DNA from: Acestrorhynchus altus
Taxonomy: Eukaryota > Chordata > Actinopteri > Characiformes > Acestrorhynchidae
Assembly: GCA_034509495.1 (NCBI GenBank)
Contig: CM067507.1
Coordinates: forward strand, 28,743,392 to 28,807,391
Length of the DNA stretch: 64,000 bases
Direction: 5' to 3'
Below are positions 1 to 14,100 of this stretch, in pieces (the stretch's first letter is position 1; every line of letters begins with the position of its first letter). The notes beneath the pieces are model-generated. The model made no database searches, was not told where the DNA came from, and worked only from the letters and a program-made list of their open reading frames with translations. Both the position numbers and the translations under genes were made by a program.

Positions 1-179
1 CTTAAAGTGACTACTACATGGATTGTATCTTGATAATATTTGAATCACATGTATGTAAAGTTTGTGAATCCATTAGGAATTTCTGTATTTCTGCATAGAT
101 TTGGCCCCAAACCTCATCAGTCCTAAAAGTAGATAAGGAGAACCAAATCAAACAAACGAGACACAATATTACACTTGGC

Positions 180-960
180 TATTTATTATTATTATATATA
201 AAAAATCCAATATTATACTCTATGAGTGGCAAACTTATATGAACCATGTGAACTGTAGCTAATCTGTTGATTAGTTCTGCACAATGGTTTGCAGGAATTT
301 TAGTCCCTTTCTCTGTATAAAACAACTTCAACGCTGTTATGTTGGTGGGTTTCTTCCCATGAACTTCCTTGAACAGTCCTTCCACAATATTTCTATTGGA
401 TTAAGGTCAGGATTTTGACTTGGCCATTCTAAAACATTAAATTTATTTGTTTGGTAGAATGACTTGTGTGCTTAGGGTTATTGTCTTGCTACATGACCCA
501 CGTTCTCATGAGATTCAGTTCATTGACAGATGTCCTGATATTTTCCTTTACAAATTTCTGTTATACCCAAACCATGATACTACCACCACGTTTGTTCAGA
601 GTATTTGACTTTTATTATTTATTAATATTTTATATACTATACTGTTCCCTGCAACACTGTGAATTTCACTACTGTGGAACTAATAAAGAATAACTTCATC
701 TTACCACCACCATGCTTCAAAGATGACATAAGATTTTTAACACTTAATTTAAATTAAATCTGTTTTGGTCTCATCCATCTACAAAACATTGTTCCAATAG
801 CCTTCTTGTTTGTCCATGTGATCTTTATTAGACAGACAGCAGTGTTCTTATTGGAGGGCAGCGGCATTGTCCTTGTAACCCTGCCATGATTATTTTGTTT
901 TTTCATGATGATGGACTGTCACTTGAAGTGAAAGCTTCATATTCTCAGGATCAGTGTAAC
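180..960 (-). mobile_element. Tc1-like DNA transposon remnant (antisense)
   Basis: Read on the minus strand, this matches the transposase region of a common fish Tc1-like family. Recognisable plus-strand blocks include ggattaaggtcaggattttg, cttggccattctaaaacatt and acaaaacattgttccaatag. Reading frames are broken by indels and it is not functional. A short element is nested at 590-701. The same family recurs at about 20200-20545. Confidence 0.7.
590..701 (+). mobile_element. Short retroposon-like insertion nested in the Tc1 remnant
   Basis: About 112 bp ending in an ACTAATAAAG-type tail. It is flanked on both sides by the same 9 bp, taccaccac (581-589 and 702-710), which appears once in the expected uninterrupted Tc1 sequence. 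This fits a target-site duplication. Confidence 0.5.
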
Positions 961-1455
961 CTACAGACATGATACACATGTCACATGATGATCAGTGTAT
1001 AATGAATTATCAGTAAGTGATCCAGGTCAGAAAACAGCAACAATTTCCACAACACTCATTTCCACTTGAATTATATCCCAGTTTAAATGCCAAATGAACC
1101 ATTCAGCCATCCAAAGCCTGTTTACTGCTCTGTCATGTGTATACCCTCTGACTGATCAGCGAGAGGGGAGGGGCTTGGTTACAGAGGAAAATGAGAAGGG
1201 GCTGTTTGCCCTCTTTCTTTGCTCAGTGTCCACATTTCAAAATAAAAGTCCTGAGTGTGGATAATACTGATACATACATAAATAACAAAAATAACAAAGG
1301 ACATTCTGGTCATTCTTTCACTTTATTTGGACCACTCTCAATTTTGAAAACATTATTAGTGTAAATATCCAAGTCAATCGAATTAATCACAATTCTTGCA
1401 TTTTCAGCTCAAAACACGCCGGATGGTGAATACCCAGCAGGATTTCTGAGATGTG
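940..1455. repeat. Diverged interspersed repeat, copy A
   Basis: Shares a series of blocks in the same order with 2318-2712: taacctacagac, tgtttactgc, ctctgactgatcag, aaagtcctgag, tacataaataa, aaaggacatt and aggatttctgagat. The family is not identified. Confidence 0.55.
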
Positions 1456-1599
1456 GAGTGTTTTTAGTCCTTATGAGCAAAGAAATGTAAAGAAAACATG
1501 GTTAAACCAATACAACCATCTAAATATTTACCTCTCAAATGAAGACAGAATTGAGGGTTGACTGTCTCCTATAAATACTTTGTATTTTGGTGAATAAAA

Positions 1600-1900
1600 G
1601 GGCGTCAAATTATATAAACATCCCATAAAAGGATAAGAGCCTCATCTCTGTGTGTTTATTAATAGGTGCTGAAGTGTGGGGCTCGCGCGCGTCCGCTTTA
1701 AGGAGGCGGGTCCAGCCGCAGAGCGTGGTGTTTCCAACCCAGCCTGGAGTGACACATGGAGAAGATACAGCAACGACGGACTGCTCGCTCAACATGGCGA
1801 GAACATGACGGGGAATGAGTTAAAGTTTGCCTTGTCCTCTTTGTCCTGAAGACACAGGGAACCCACCAGGAGATGGACCAGCTGGAGGTGACTGACTGAT
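1600..1900 (+). promoter_or_regulatory. chn2: Probable chn2 beta2 promoter and 5' UTR with upstream ORFs
   Basis: A TATAAA lies near 1613. It is followed by a CpG-rich patch (about 1680-1745) with a GC-box-like GGAGGCGGG, in otherwise AT-rich flank. Between it and the chn2 ATG are five upstream ATGs that open short frames: 1756-1818, 1794-1808, 1805-1849, 1815-1823 and 1873-1899. The last stops one base before the main start. No transcription start can be fixed from sequence alone. Confidence 0.45.
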
Positions 1901-1949
1901 ATGGCAGCTTCTAGTAACTCCAGTCTTTCAGGTTCCTCCGTCTCTTCTG
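1901..1949 (+). CDS. chn2: chn2 coding exon 1 (beta2 leader)
   Basis: Sixteen codons ([16 protein letters not shown]) plus one base, followed by the strong donor GTGAGT. The ATG is preceded by an in-frame-neutral TGA that closes a small upstream ORF one base earlier. The leader is the one I recognise from beta2-chimaerin. Joining to exon 2 restores the codon GAT (Asp17). Confidence 0.93.
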
Positions 1950-4900
1950 GTGAGTCCTGCTCTCCCATCTGCTCACATTTACAGGACTGGGAGCTGTGGA
2001 CCAGGCACTGGCACCGCTGTACCTTTCTGCACATTTTAGACAAGAAACATCCACATTTCCAGAAGAGCAAGAAGCTGTTGCTCTGCTGTGTCTGTGGGTT
2101 TGGCCAGTAAATGCTATTAGTAAGTCATTAAAGCAGGACACAACATGCTGAGGTGTGTCATTCAGCTCTCCTGACTCTTTTCCTTCTTCCTGGATGAGGA
2201 ACGTGCCCCTTCTTTCACACAGGAGCAGGTTTAGGTGGCTTGATCTTGGATGCACACACTGCACTTTTAACTCCCAAGATCCAGACTTTGCAGGCAGTTG
2301 CATGCCAGTATTCTGAACATCTCAGGAGAAGAATAACCTACAGACGGGATGCACATCCAGGGATTCGGTTCGGAAGACACCTACAGTCCACTCTTTTCCA
2401 GCTGAATTAAAGCCTAGTTTTTAACGCCAGAGCAGCTTCCAGTGCATGTTTACTGCCCTGTACACGTGTACATGCTCAACATGCATGTAGACTCTGACTG
2501 ATCAGTGAGAGGGCGGGGTTAGGGGCATCACTAACCAGATATTGGGTTCTAGAGGACAATGAAAAGGGACGGTAAAGTCCTGAGATGGGAGAACGCTGAT
2601 ATGTACATAAATAATAAAGGACATTTTCCCATGGTCAAATATTTTGATTAACATATTATTATAAAATTTAAGCTGGAAGATACATTTCCAACAGGATTTC
2701 TGAGATTTACCTTTTTGATAAAAAAAATTCACTAGGCACTAGAATTTGCTTCCCTTTCTCCATCACCAAAATGTATTTCCTTCTAAGATGCCAAAACCAA
2801 GCTTTAGTGGTCAAGTGGGGAGAAGGGGAAGCAAAGAGATGTCTTCCTCTCCATTTAAATAAATTAGTAAACTTGGAAAACACCTACCCCCACCACATTC
2901 TCAGTTACTGAATGTAACAAATATAGCACTTACCTGGGTAATAATGTAATAAATACCAATAATATAATAAGCCATTAGAAATTTACAACATCTTCAAAAA
3001 TGTAAGAGGTGATTATTGGTAAAAAAAAGGGAATTAGATAAAACATTTCAAGGTGTGTCAGACTACCTCAAAAGTGTCTGCCCAGCCTCAGACTCCAGGT
3101 CTGAGGTTAATGGTCAAGAGTAGGGGTGTACAACTCCCGTCCTCTAGGGCCTATCTCCAGCAAAGTTTGGTAGATGCCCTACTCAAACACACATACTTTG
3201 ACTGGTAATTGACTGATGAGTGTAATCAGCTTTGTCTGAGTAGAACAACTACCAGTTTTTGGTCAGAGACTGGTCTTCCAGGAGTGGAGTTTTGCACCCC
3301 TGGTCAAGAGCCTGTATTACATTAATAGGCAAGTTATTACATTATTAAGTTTTATACATTTTAATCAAGTTAAGTGCACAATTCATTACATATCTGAATG
3401 TAATATTTAGCTATTTAAGGACCCAACAGTGAGTCCTAACATTTAACAACTTTAGGAATAAGTTGGCTCGTTTGCACTGTAGACAGTGTAGTTACAGACA
3501 AATAAGCCCTTACGTGTAATATTGCTGTGATCCTAGGAGGTTCAGTGTTAATCTAATGATTAATATTTAGTAATTACATGGTAACTGAATTATTATTTAC
3601 AGGCGAGAGTAATGTTGGCCTTAACCAGTGTTGGTCCATTGGAGTTTATCACTTTATTATCACTTTATCAGGCGATAACTTAATATGTCTAATATCAATT
3701 TAGTCCATAATTTCCACAAAATAAAATGTTATATGATTCATTGTTTAATACAGACAAACTCTGCAGTGAGAGTAAACAAATGTTATCTGTACATTAAAAT
3801 ACAATTAACTTTTATATTATATTTTATTATTTTACTCCCTAGTGTTTTTACATTTACTGGCAATGCACTGTAAATGCTTACCATGCCCAAAATACATTTT
3901 CAGTTTTATGGATTGTAAACTGTGAGGTTTAAACAGTTTGAAGCGCCTAGTAAAAGACATGCACTAATTAACTGCCAAGTCCTGGATAACACCAGTAAAG
4001 AGTCCAAATAGGATTTGAAAACAGGCCAAGAGGGACACTGCTGTTTAATGGGTTTTATATGTCTAGAATGGTCTTTATCTGTCACATATGTCTAAAAACA
4101 TCTCTGAAACTGTAAACAGATATGCCAGTAGAAGTATACTAGCAGAGTCGATATATTGTAAGGCACTTGTTTCCTTGTGTGAAAAACATGTCTCTTCTTA
4201 TTCATAACTGGAACTGATCTGTAACTTGCTGGTGTTGGACTGTCAGGATTGCTTCAGTTAGAGGAGCACGCCTTGTGGTTAGCGCAGTCATAGATTGCTT
4301 GGTTGTAATAAAGAATACAGGGAGCCACTCTGATCACCGTTATTTAGTTTTAAGTGTGCACGCTCTGTTTTTAGTTCAAAGTGACCTTCCTGCAATTCAT
4401 TTTTCTGCAAAACCAACACTGCTCTTTCTTCACTGAAACTGTGATTGCTTTGGATACAGTATTACAATATAATAAAATCTCATTGGAGAATGATGGTTTG
4501 GCAACAAAACATTTCCTTGCATTCTAGAGCACTGAGGAAAAAAAACAAGGACTATGAAATATAGCTCAGGTACAATAAATGGCTTGAACAGTAACTTGTG
4601 AGAGGTGGAGAGTATTTGTAGAACCAATAGTTTATTCATACCCAAGTGTGAATATTGTGCTGGGTGATATACAGGTTATTAGTTTGTTCTGCGATATTTT
4701 GCAATACACTATGTGTCCAAATGTTTGTGGACACCTCTTATAATGAATGCATTTTGCTGCTTTAAGTTGTCCCTGTTGCTGAAACAGATGCACACACAAC
4801 TTGCCTAGTTCTTTATGGAGAAGTACTGATAGAATATGACAATATAGAATAGAATAATACCTATAGAATAGGACTCTCCAGAGTAGAAAACATGAACCTT

Positions 4901-7900
4901 TTGGCACCATACCTAATGCCAGGTGTGGCCTGGAGGGGTATAAAGCCTACTAGCATTGAACTCTGGAAAAGTAGAAATGTTCTTTGGTGATGGTCCACCA
5001 TCACATATTTTGGGATGAGCTGGGGATCAGGTGGGGTGTTGATCCTCCAACATCCTGATCTCACTAACTCTCTTGTCGCTGAATACAGTCAAATCCTCAC
5101 AGCAAGGCTACAAGATCTAGTAGAAAGCCTTCCCTGGACAGTCGAGAAATTGACTCAGAGAGAAATTGATTCCAGAAGAAATAATGAATGAGTAGGTGTC
5201 CCAATACATTTGTCTATTGTCATAAAAACATTCATGAGCATTTCTGGTCATAACCCATCTGATTGTCTTGTTTCCATTCAAAGAAAGCTTCAGAATAGAG
5301 CAGGGGAAGACTGGATGTATGTAGTAATATTTGACCAGTTTCACCAACTTGGGGAATGATTAACCAAAGTCAAAAATGTAGACGTGAATACAGGTTTAAC
5401 ACCATTAACTGTACTCAGCATGAACATACTCTGTAACATCAGCTTTTGGACAGAAGGGACTGTAAAAAGTTTTCAGACCACTACTGTCTTATCAGCTCCT
5501 CTGAGACGTCAGTGTTGGAGTGATTTTCTCTGTTCCAAAGACTTCTTTCTCAAAGGAAGCACAATACATTTTGTTCAGTCTAAAGGTTATTAAATATGAA
5601 TACAAAACAAGCACAAATGGCTCAGGTAATAGCAGGGAAGCCGAAGTCATGAAGTGGTTTTGGATGTGAGAAATGTTTTCCCACTCTGAGTGAGTCATTA
5701 AGCCTTGTGCTGTGAGCCCAATGCGAGTTAATTATCCAAAGAGCTCTGCTTCCCTCCGTTTTATTCACTTGAGGGAGATTTTCTATTATCCCGGCCTTAT
5801 TATCCTGAAAAATCATTGCAGTTGAAAATGAGCTCCTCAGAGCGTTTGTCATTGTAAATGCTGAGAGGTTTGTGTACCATACAGCAGCGAGGCCATCATT
5901 TGCCATATTTTTCAGTATACATATGTGCTTCATGTTCTCATAAAACACACTTTCATACATAAGCAGTGGTGAAGTACACTTTTGTAATGGTTATAATGCT
6001 CATAGGCATGTCCCCATTACGGACTCAAATGGAACATTAACCAGATAATAAGCACATTAGGTGCAGAAGGCCATGACTGACAATGAATTAACCTCAATTG
6101 GCTCTTAGTTTGCTTTTCAGACATACATGGTATGCAGTATTCATGTCTGTGCACTTTACCGCAGTAAACACTCACTTATGACAAATGCAGTTGGAGTCGT
6201 CGTCATGATTTTGCCTCAGGATCTAACATTTCTAAACCCACAATAAAGACTTTGAGTATGACTGGTGGTGTTGCCTGGCGACGTGTGAAGAGTGAGTGAG
6301 CATGCAGGTGTTCAAACATACAGAAAGCAGGGGTGTTTGATACAGATAAAGGTCTCGTAGAAACATGGCTGGTCCAGCTCAGACTCACTCCTCCAGAAAT
6401 ATGTTCTGCCTGTCCGTCCAAGAGGACAGAGGGAGGCTCAGTAGAAGTGGAGGATTGGTACAATCCGAACTAACCCTGACCTTAGCTCAGATAACCAGGA
6501 ATGTTTCTACCAACACGGAGGATTTGCTTGCATATTTCAATGCTTTAATTGCTGCTGTAATACAACCATCTTCAAAGCAGAGATTATTTTATTTATAGGT
6601 CTTATAATGGTTGTCTGGATTTCTGTGCCATTTTTTTTTTCATATGAAAAATTTCTTACCTCTGTTTATATTTAAGACATGCACTGGATTTTTACTGATA
6701 TGTAGGTCAGGGGCTGTGAGGGCTGTTGCAATACCTTCAGTTTGTGTCTCTTAAGGTATTCCATTGTGGATTTTGTGGTGTGTTTGTATAAACTCTTATT
6801 CATCACCCTTTTTACACATTGTGTGACATTTGCTTCCAGAATTGACAGGAGTTTGCTGAATTTGAATCCAGTCTTTCCTGCACAAATGAAATGTTGCCTG
6901 GCTACAATACAAGCCCAAAATACGATCAATCCTCCCCCTTATTTAACAGTTGGAAAAGAATACCTTTCATGAAATTCTGCAACTTTGCTAATTACGGCCT
7001 TAAAGTTTGTTTCAAGAATGCACCAGGCTTGTTTAAATGTTGCTCTATTGCACCACCACTTCAGAGTCTACAATATCTTTCTGGAGATCTTTGTTGCAGT
7101 ATTATTTTCTGTCTTCTAGAACCTCAACTCCCAATCCTAACATTCCTGTTAACTAGGGCTGGTCGATATGATATAACTGTTATATTCTTACGTAGCTTAT
7201 GCTCTTATCCAGAGCAAAAAAGTTACTCATATTACAGAAATGGGCCAAAGTAGTGTTAGGAGTCTTGCCCATGGACTCTTATGGGTGTAGCACTGCATAG
7301 TTGTCCAGACTGGGAATCAAACCGCAGTCACCCACATGGTGTGGTTGCTCACTGGTGATGTTATCTATTGCTGTTGCAGAGTTTCTTCTGAAATGTTTAC
7401 TCTTTTATTTGGTGAACTTTACTATACATTAAAGCTGGGTGATATATCAATATTTTTTAATATAAACAGAGCAAGATATGGGCTGAAGTATATTGTTTAT
7501 ATCACATTTATTTAAAAAAAAAATTATTTTCTGATCTGTGTTTTGCTCCCTCACTCTGCTCTACCCCTTGCTTTAAGCTCCTCCTCTACTCTGCTCCCAC
7601 ACATGTTCTCTCACACACCATGGAGTGGGTATAAGATGATAAATGTATACATATTTTTCACATCACATATTGTACTACATGTCGCCATCCAGCTAAAATA
7701 TATCGGGATATGATTTTTGTCCATATCGCCCAGCCCTACTACACATGAATGTAATGAGAAGTGGGGAATTTCTCTTGGTCTATGAATATGAAGTGTTCAC
7801 ACAGTATAAAAGGGCAGCAGGAATCAGATGATGTCAAATAAATAAATAATAAAAGCAGGAACAAGGTTTGGATATGACAGCAATGATATTTTCCTGTTGT

Positions 7901-8133
7901 AGGATTATACAGTTTTCTGCAGCAGGGAGCGTCCACTGTCATTCTGTGAGTTTTGTGGTATAAAACATCTCTACTGTGTGGAAGAAGATAAAGAAAGATA
8001 AATAAAGAGAAGATAAAATACTGATCTGGAGCTGAACAGAGTAAGCGGTGTTTGCACATGCTGGCCTCAGCTGAAGTTTAAGTCGGTTGTGTACACTGTG
8101 ATTCACTCTACATTTCCTCCAACTCTCCTACCT

Positions 8134-8183
<50 letters not shown>

Positions 8184-11100
8184 AAAAGCACAAACCAAAT
8201 CACATTTCCTCCTGCAGGCCAATCCAGGAGAAGGGGGAGGCTGAGCCAGCCCAGCTTTGTGGTCCCCAAACATTCCCAAATAGATTATCTCATGTGTGTG
8301 TTGCTGAAGCAGTAGATTGGTGCTGCGACCACGAGCTCAGAGCAGAGGAAAGTCTCCTCTGCCTGTGGTGCGCAGGGCTGTCATTTACGCCATGCCCTCA
8401 GCCCAATCATCAGACACTGCTCGCCGCGCCTCTGCCAGGCTTCCAGACTCCCTCACAAGGGTATCATTATTTTCCTGGAATGTTTTTTGGCATGGCTCAC
8501 AGCTGAACGATCTAACCCTGCTTTCATGTGACTTCTTCAGGGGACGTGAATATGCTCGCTCGCTCTGTTTCATGCTAAACTGGGGGCTGAGAATGAGCAG
8601 AGAGCAACTCTGGCTGTCTGGATGCTGCAGTGTTTAGCGCTTCTAACACGAAAGGCCAGTCAGTGCCCTTTGAAGTTCCCCTTTAAGGAAGACGTTTTCC
8701 ACAAGAGACAAATCTAGCCTGGGGCTGCGAGCATGTGAAGGTTAAGTAGTACAAATCTAGTTGGATTCTGTACTACATGACGACGGATGCATGCATTTGT
8801 GCTAAATTGTGATGGATCATGTAATTATGCCTTGTTGCCAGTCATTCCTGGACTGCTGACTGCATAAGCCAGCATCATAAGCAAGTGGACAAGAACAAAA
8901 ACCCTGTTAACCTCCATACCTGATGCCTGAACGGAGACTTAATGGGTCCCAACTCACAGTGATGAAGCTGGAAAATGCAGCACGTGTCTATTTAAATCCT
9001 TCAGTAATATGGAGTTATTGTCATTGTTTTGCTATGATGTTTTGCTACATGATTATTTTCATTCATTTACATTTTTGATTTGCATATCTAGCAACAGATT
9101 TGAGTCTTCTTTCTTATCTCATATCAGTGTTAATGCAACGCAACAAATCTAATTGTCCGCTGTATGATTTATCCTTTACCACAGATACAATCGATTGACC
9201 AAGAAGTTTAATATCTGACATGCTTTTATAAATGTTAGCTGGGCTAACATTTATATAAATTATTGGACTTGGACTCACCAATTTTGTCTTGGTAACCACA
9301 TGGATGTATTAAAAGAAAACAGAACCAAGTTAAATGAAAAAAACATAAATTTCCTTTGATAGACCTTTTGTAGACATTGAAGGTAAAACTCAAATGGTTA
9401 TTCGAAATGAGTGCTCTATCATTCAGTTGAATGTGAGCCAAAGTACAAATAAATCAGTATCTGGATGAGTTGTGAGTAGGTTTCGAGACATTTGGGAATA
9501 TGCATTTATCTAGATACGATTAATGACAATCTAAACCCAGCGCAACATTAGCCTAACAGCTCGCATTCCAAAGAAACTAACTTTGATAAATACCAGACAT
9601 GTTTTGACTGGCCGATTTTATTAGGAGTAAATGATTCATCATGATTTTCATTGTTGCAGAATTATTCCTTTAATAAAAAAACATGCCAGAAATATACAGG
9701 GTTGTTGTAAATCGAGATCACAATATGTCTGCTTATCTACTTACAAGTACAAACGTTCTCTCTTTTAGAATCGGCTAGAACTAATTGTTTAAGAGGCATT
9801 TGTTATCATTGGTGATGATGTGGTCTCCTATGGGTTATGCCACATTCACACCATGCGATTTTATCCTTGATTTTCATAGGCAAATCAGTGTTCACTCAAT
9901 GCTGTCCTGGTCTCTATGTGTGAACAGTCCAAGAATTTGCCAAGTGGTTGCAGATGCCTCGCAAGCCCCCAACAAATATCTAGCGTGTTCAGTAGCTGGA
10001 CCTGTTAGGAATTGCAGTGACTAGCTACAGCCAATAAGAGCACAAGATATGGGATGAAGAGAAAACTGAGGGTGGAGTTAAAACATCAACACGACTGCAC
10101 ATTTTAGTGCTTTTTCTGGTCCCAACACACTTAATTCAGAGCTCATTGACGGACCCTTTCAGATTTGGACATCCAGTTTTCCATGGCATTGCCTCAGGTC
10201 TTGCATGTCCTTTGTCACAAAACATGTTTTTGGAGAGCAGATAGACTTGTTGCAGCTTCGTCCAGGTTAAAAATCATGTTAAGTCTGAGTGAGAGTCAGG
10301 GTTCTAAAAATGGTATAGTCTTGGAAGCTTTCATGAAGGCACTCTAAAGCTTACTGTATAGAGATCATGTTTTGAATCAGGCTGCTGTAACAGACACTAT
10401 AGTTTTGTTTATTTAAAGACATTTTCCAGTATGCGCATGTGTCCCATGATTCTAAGACCAGTGAGGCTCAGTGAAATACGGTGCTTATTTAAGCCTGGAG
10501 TTTTACAGGCTTGTGTGGTGTCCTTGGGCCTGGGAGAAGGAAAAGCCAGGGATTTGGATTGGCTCTGTTTAAAACCCAATGCATTGACTGTCTCAGCATT
10601 CATTATTAATTACAGCTGTAGACAGCCTCAGTGTCATCCATCACAGAGTGCTGGAATCACGTTTACCAAACAGTGAATGCTACCAGCAATGGTATGTTTG
10701 TGTGTGTTTGTGAGATTTAAGTTGAAAATCATGTCTTTGTGGTCAGTGAGGATAACATCAGGCATAGATTTAGGATAAAGCTTAAATTCTTATTAACTGT
10801 AGTAGCATTGTGAAAATGGTGACATGAAAGTTACTTGTGATAAGTAGCAATGAAACTGGTTTTTACTGAGCTCAAATGAAGGGACAAGAATAAATTGTAT
10901 TGAGACACAGATCTGAGGAAGGGTACAGAAAAAATTGGCTGCTTTGAAGGTCCCACTGAGTACACTGGCCTCAATCATCTGTAAATGGAAGAAGATTGGA
11001 ACCACCAGGACCACCCGAGCTGGTCGCCCAGCCAAACTCAGCAATAGGTAGGAGAGCCTTAGGCTGATGACCAAGAAGCCAATGGTCACTCTGGCAGAGC

Positions 11101-14100
11101 TCCAGCATTGCTCTGTAGAGATAGGAGAACCTTCCAGCAGGACAACCATTTATGCAGCTCTCCACCAATCAGGCATTTATTGTAGAGTGACCAGATGGAA
11201 GTCACTCCTCAGTAAAAGGCACATGGCAGACTGTCTGGAGTTGCAATAAGGCACCTAAAAGTGTCTCAGACCATGAGAAACAAAAAGATTGAACTTTTTG
11301 AACTGAATGCCAAGCATACTGTCCAGAGGAAACCAGGCACTGCTCATCACCTCGCAATACCATTCCTACAGTGCAGCATGGTGGTAGCAGCGTCATGCTG
11401 TGGGGATGTTTTTCTGCAGCAGGAACTGGGAGACTATTCAGAGTTGAGGGAAAGATGACTGCAGCAATGTACAGCGACATCTTTGAGGATAACCTGCTCC
11501 AGAGCGCTCTGGACCACAGACTGGAACGAAGGTTTATCTTTCAACAGGACAACGGCCCTAAGCACACAGCCAAGAGATCAAAGGAGTGGTTTCGGGACAA
11601 CTCTGAATGTCCTTCATAGTTGGCCCAGCCAGAGCCCAGAACCATTCTCTGGACATACCTAAAAATGGCTGTGCACTAATGCTCCCCATCCATTTGATGG
11701 AGCTTGAGAGGTTCTGCTGAGAAGAATGGGTCCCAAAAACAGGTGTGCTGAGTTTGTAGCATCATACTCAAAAAGACTTGAGGCTGCAATTGCTGCCAAC
11801 GGTGCTTCAACAAAGTATTGAGCAAAGGCTGTGAATACTTATGTACGTTATATTTTTGTGTTTTATTTTTTACAAAAATTTCAAACAAACTTTTCTTATT
11901 TTCCTCTTTGTGGGTATTGTGTGTAGAATTTCGAGGGGAAAAAATTAATTAAATCATTTAGACTGTAACAACGTGCAAAAAGAGAAGCTCTGTGAATACT
12001 TTCTGGATGCACTGTATCTGCAGAGGATTTTTTTTTAATATTTCACAAATTTATCCCTATTGTTTACCAGAAAAATATATTAGTAAAATAATACTTGTCA
12101 TGAGTCATGTTATTATATACATACATATACACACATATTCAATACATTTATATGTACTGTATGTGTAGTACTGTATGTGTCTATCCTATGGTACCAGGAT
12201 CCATTGTTAATCACTGCTGAATGTCTTTTGGCAGTGAAGTCTTCTAAACGATGACAGTTTAGTGACTGTGCCCTTTGTGAATTCTGGTCCATCACAGATC
12301 CGGACAAGTTTTTTCTGTGAATGCTGAATCAAGGGATTTACGTAATTCATCAAAAATAAATTAGTTTGGTCAGACTAATGTCGGTCTATCTTTAACGTTA
12401 GTGTTTTATTGTCCTGGAAATTTACAGTCCCTGTTTTGTACCAGTAATAATAGCAGAAATAGAAGTTTTCCAACAGCATTGCTTGTTGTGGATTTTCCAT
12501 CGGACAGTCAATTTTAATCCATAACAATCTTTTCTACAAACAAGAATGATTCATGGCATTAACATTTTGACAAAATTCAACTGTTAAATGCGAGCATACT
12601 TGTATATATCTAGCGTGGTCATATGGATACATGTGTGCAGTTTTGAAAATGGTTTAGCCCAATCAGATTTCACCAAACAACCAGAACTCTCAATTAAATA
12701 CATTTCATTTCACAATTGCTGTTGTATTGACTTGCAAATCACGCAGCTCCTTAGCTGGTGCTAATATTGCGCACACATTGTGTGAACTGGAAAGCATATC
12801 GAGAGGTGTCTCATTAATGGGCTTTTTGTGGCTAAGAGAGGTGCATTATGAAGTGTATCTCTGCATAATGAACTGCAGCACTTACAGAACAGCCTGATGT
12901 ACAGATGGCCTCCCCACAGGAGACAGCACATGTCCCCACAAATACTGGATCTTTACTGGTGTGTATGTGTGTGCAATGGTAAGTGTGTGAGTGAATGATT
13001 GTGGGGGTAGGGGATGGATAACATATGTGTTTGCGTGAGTTGGGTGGGAGCAGCGTGTGTAACATATGTGTGTGGGGTTTTACTGTGACCACCTTCCATT
13101 TTCGGCTGTGGTTTAGATTAGGATTAGGGTGTGTGGAAGCTTTGAGCGTGTGTGTGTGTGTGTGTGTGTGTGTGCATGTGTATGTAGTGTAGGTGTTTTA
13201 TGTTTGCTCTCCCTGAAGTCAGCTTACTTCAATCTAAAATCAGAAAGACCTTCTGCTCTGATATTGCACACATGTTGATTGTTTGTTGAAAATGAATTTC
13301 AGGTTGAAGGGTTGTCAAAACCAGTAGACTTTTTCAAAATCAAGGGTATTATAAAGAGTTTGTTGGAGTAAAAGACTCTACTCTCCAGGAAGTACATTCT
13401 GCTAAATTTCAGTGCATTGCTGTGAGGATTTATTGCATTCAGTGATGAGCGTTAATGAGGTCAGATTGTTGGATAGTCACCACTCCACCTCATCCCCATC
13501 TCAAGGTTGCCAACTGGTTTGTGTTTTTCTGCACCAGAGTCATGTTCTATTGCCAATTCCTCTCTACATTGACTAGACAAGCTGTATGTGTGTGCATTCA
13601 CACTTCTGTGTCAGCAATGGGTGCAGCATGAGGTGAAGAAGAAAACGAGAGGAAGATGAAAACAGGTAGGAAATAGACACAGAGGCAGAGAGAGTTAAAA
13701 GCCATTTTGAGAGCAGTTCTGAGCATGTGAGGGGGTGTTGTGTATGCATCTATGTGTGTATGTGTTGCAGATTGCAGCCAAAGCTCCCTCTTCAACGCAG
13801 CCGTCACGCATTGGAAACGCTCAGTAGAATCATTTCCTCTGCCAGCTTTCGGTGCCTGACAAGCTGCTGCCTGTGCAACAAAAAAATCCTATACCCATCA
13901 CTCAAACCAGAACTCTGACTCAAGAGAGATGCTTTAAATACACACCTGGACTGCTGCTATCAGTAAACACGACAAATATGGGCAGCTTTTATCAAAGGCC
14001 GGGTTTTGGCGCAAGCGTCTCTGCAAAGATGTTGTCCTTGGCGAGCTCCAGCCATGCTGTATTCATCTGTGGCTGCCTGTCTCCTTTTCTCTAATAGCAA

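Noticed and set aside
11371..11619. Transposase-like ORF as a live gene
   Set aside because: The frame covers only part of the catalytic region. Stops and shifts break the rest and the left terminal repeat is missing.
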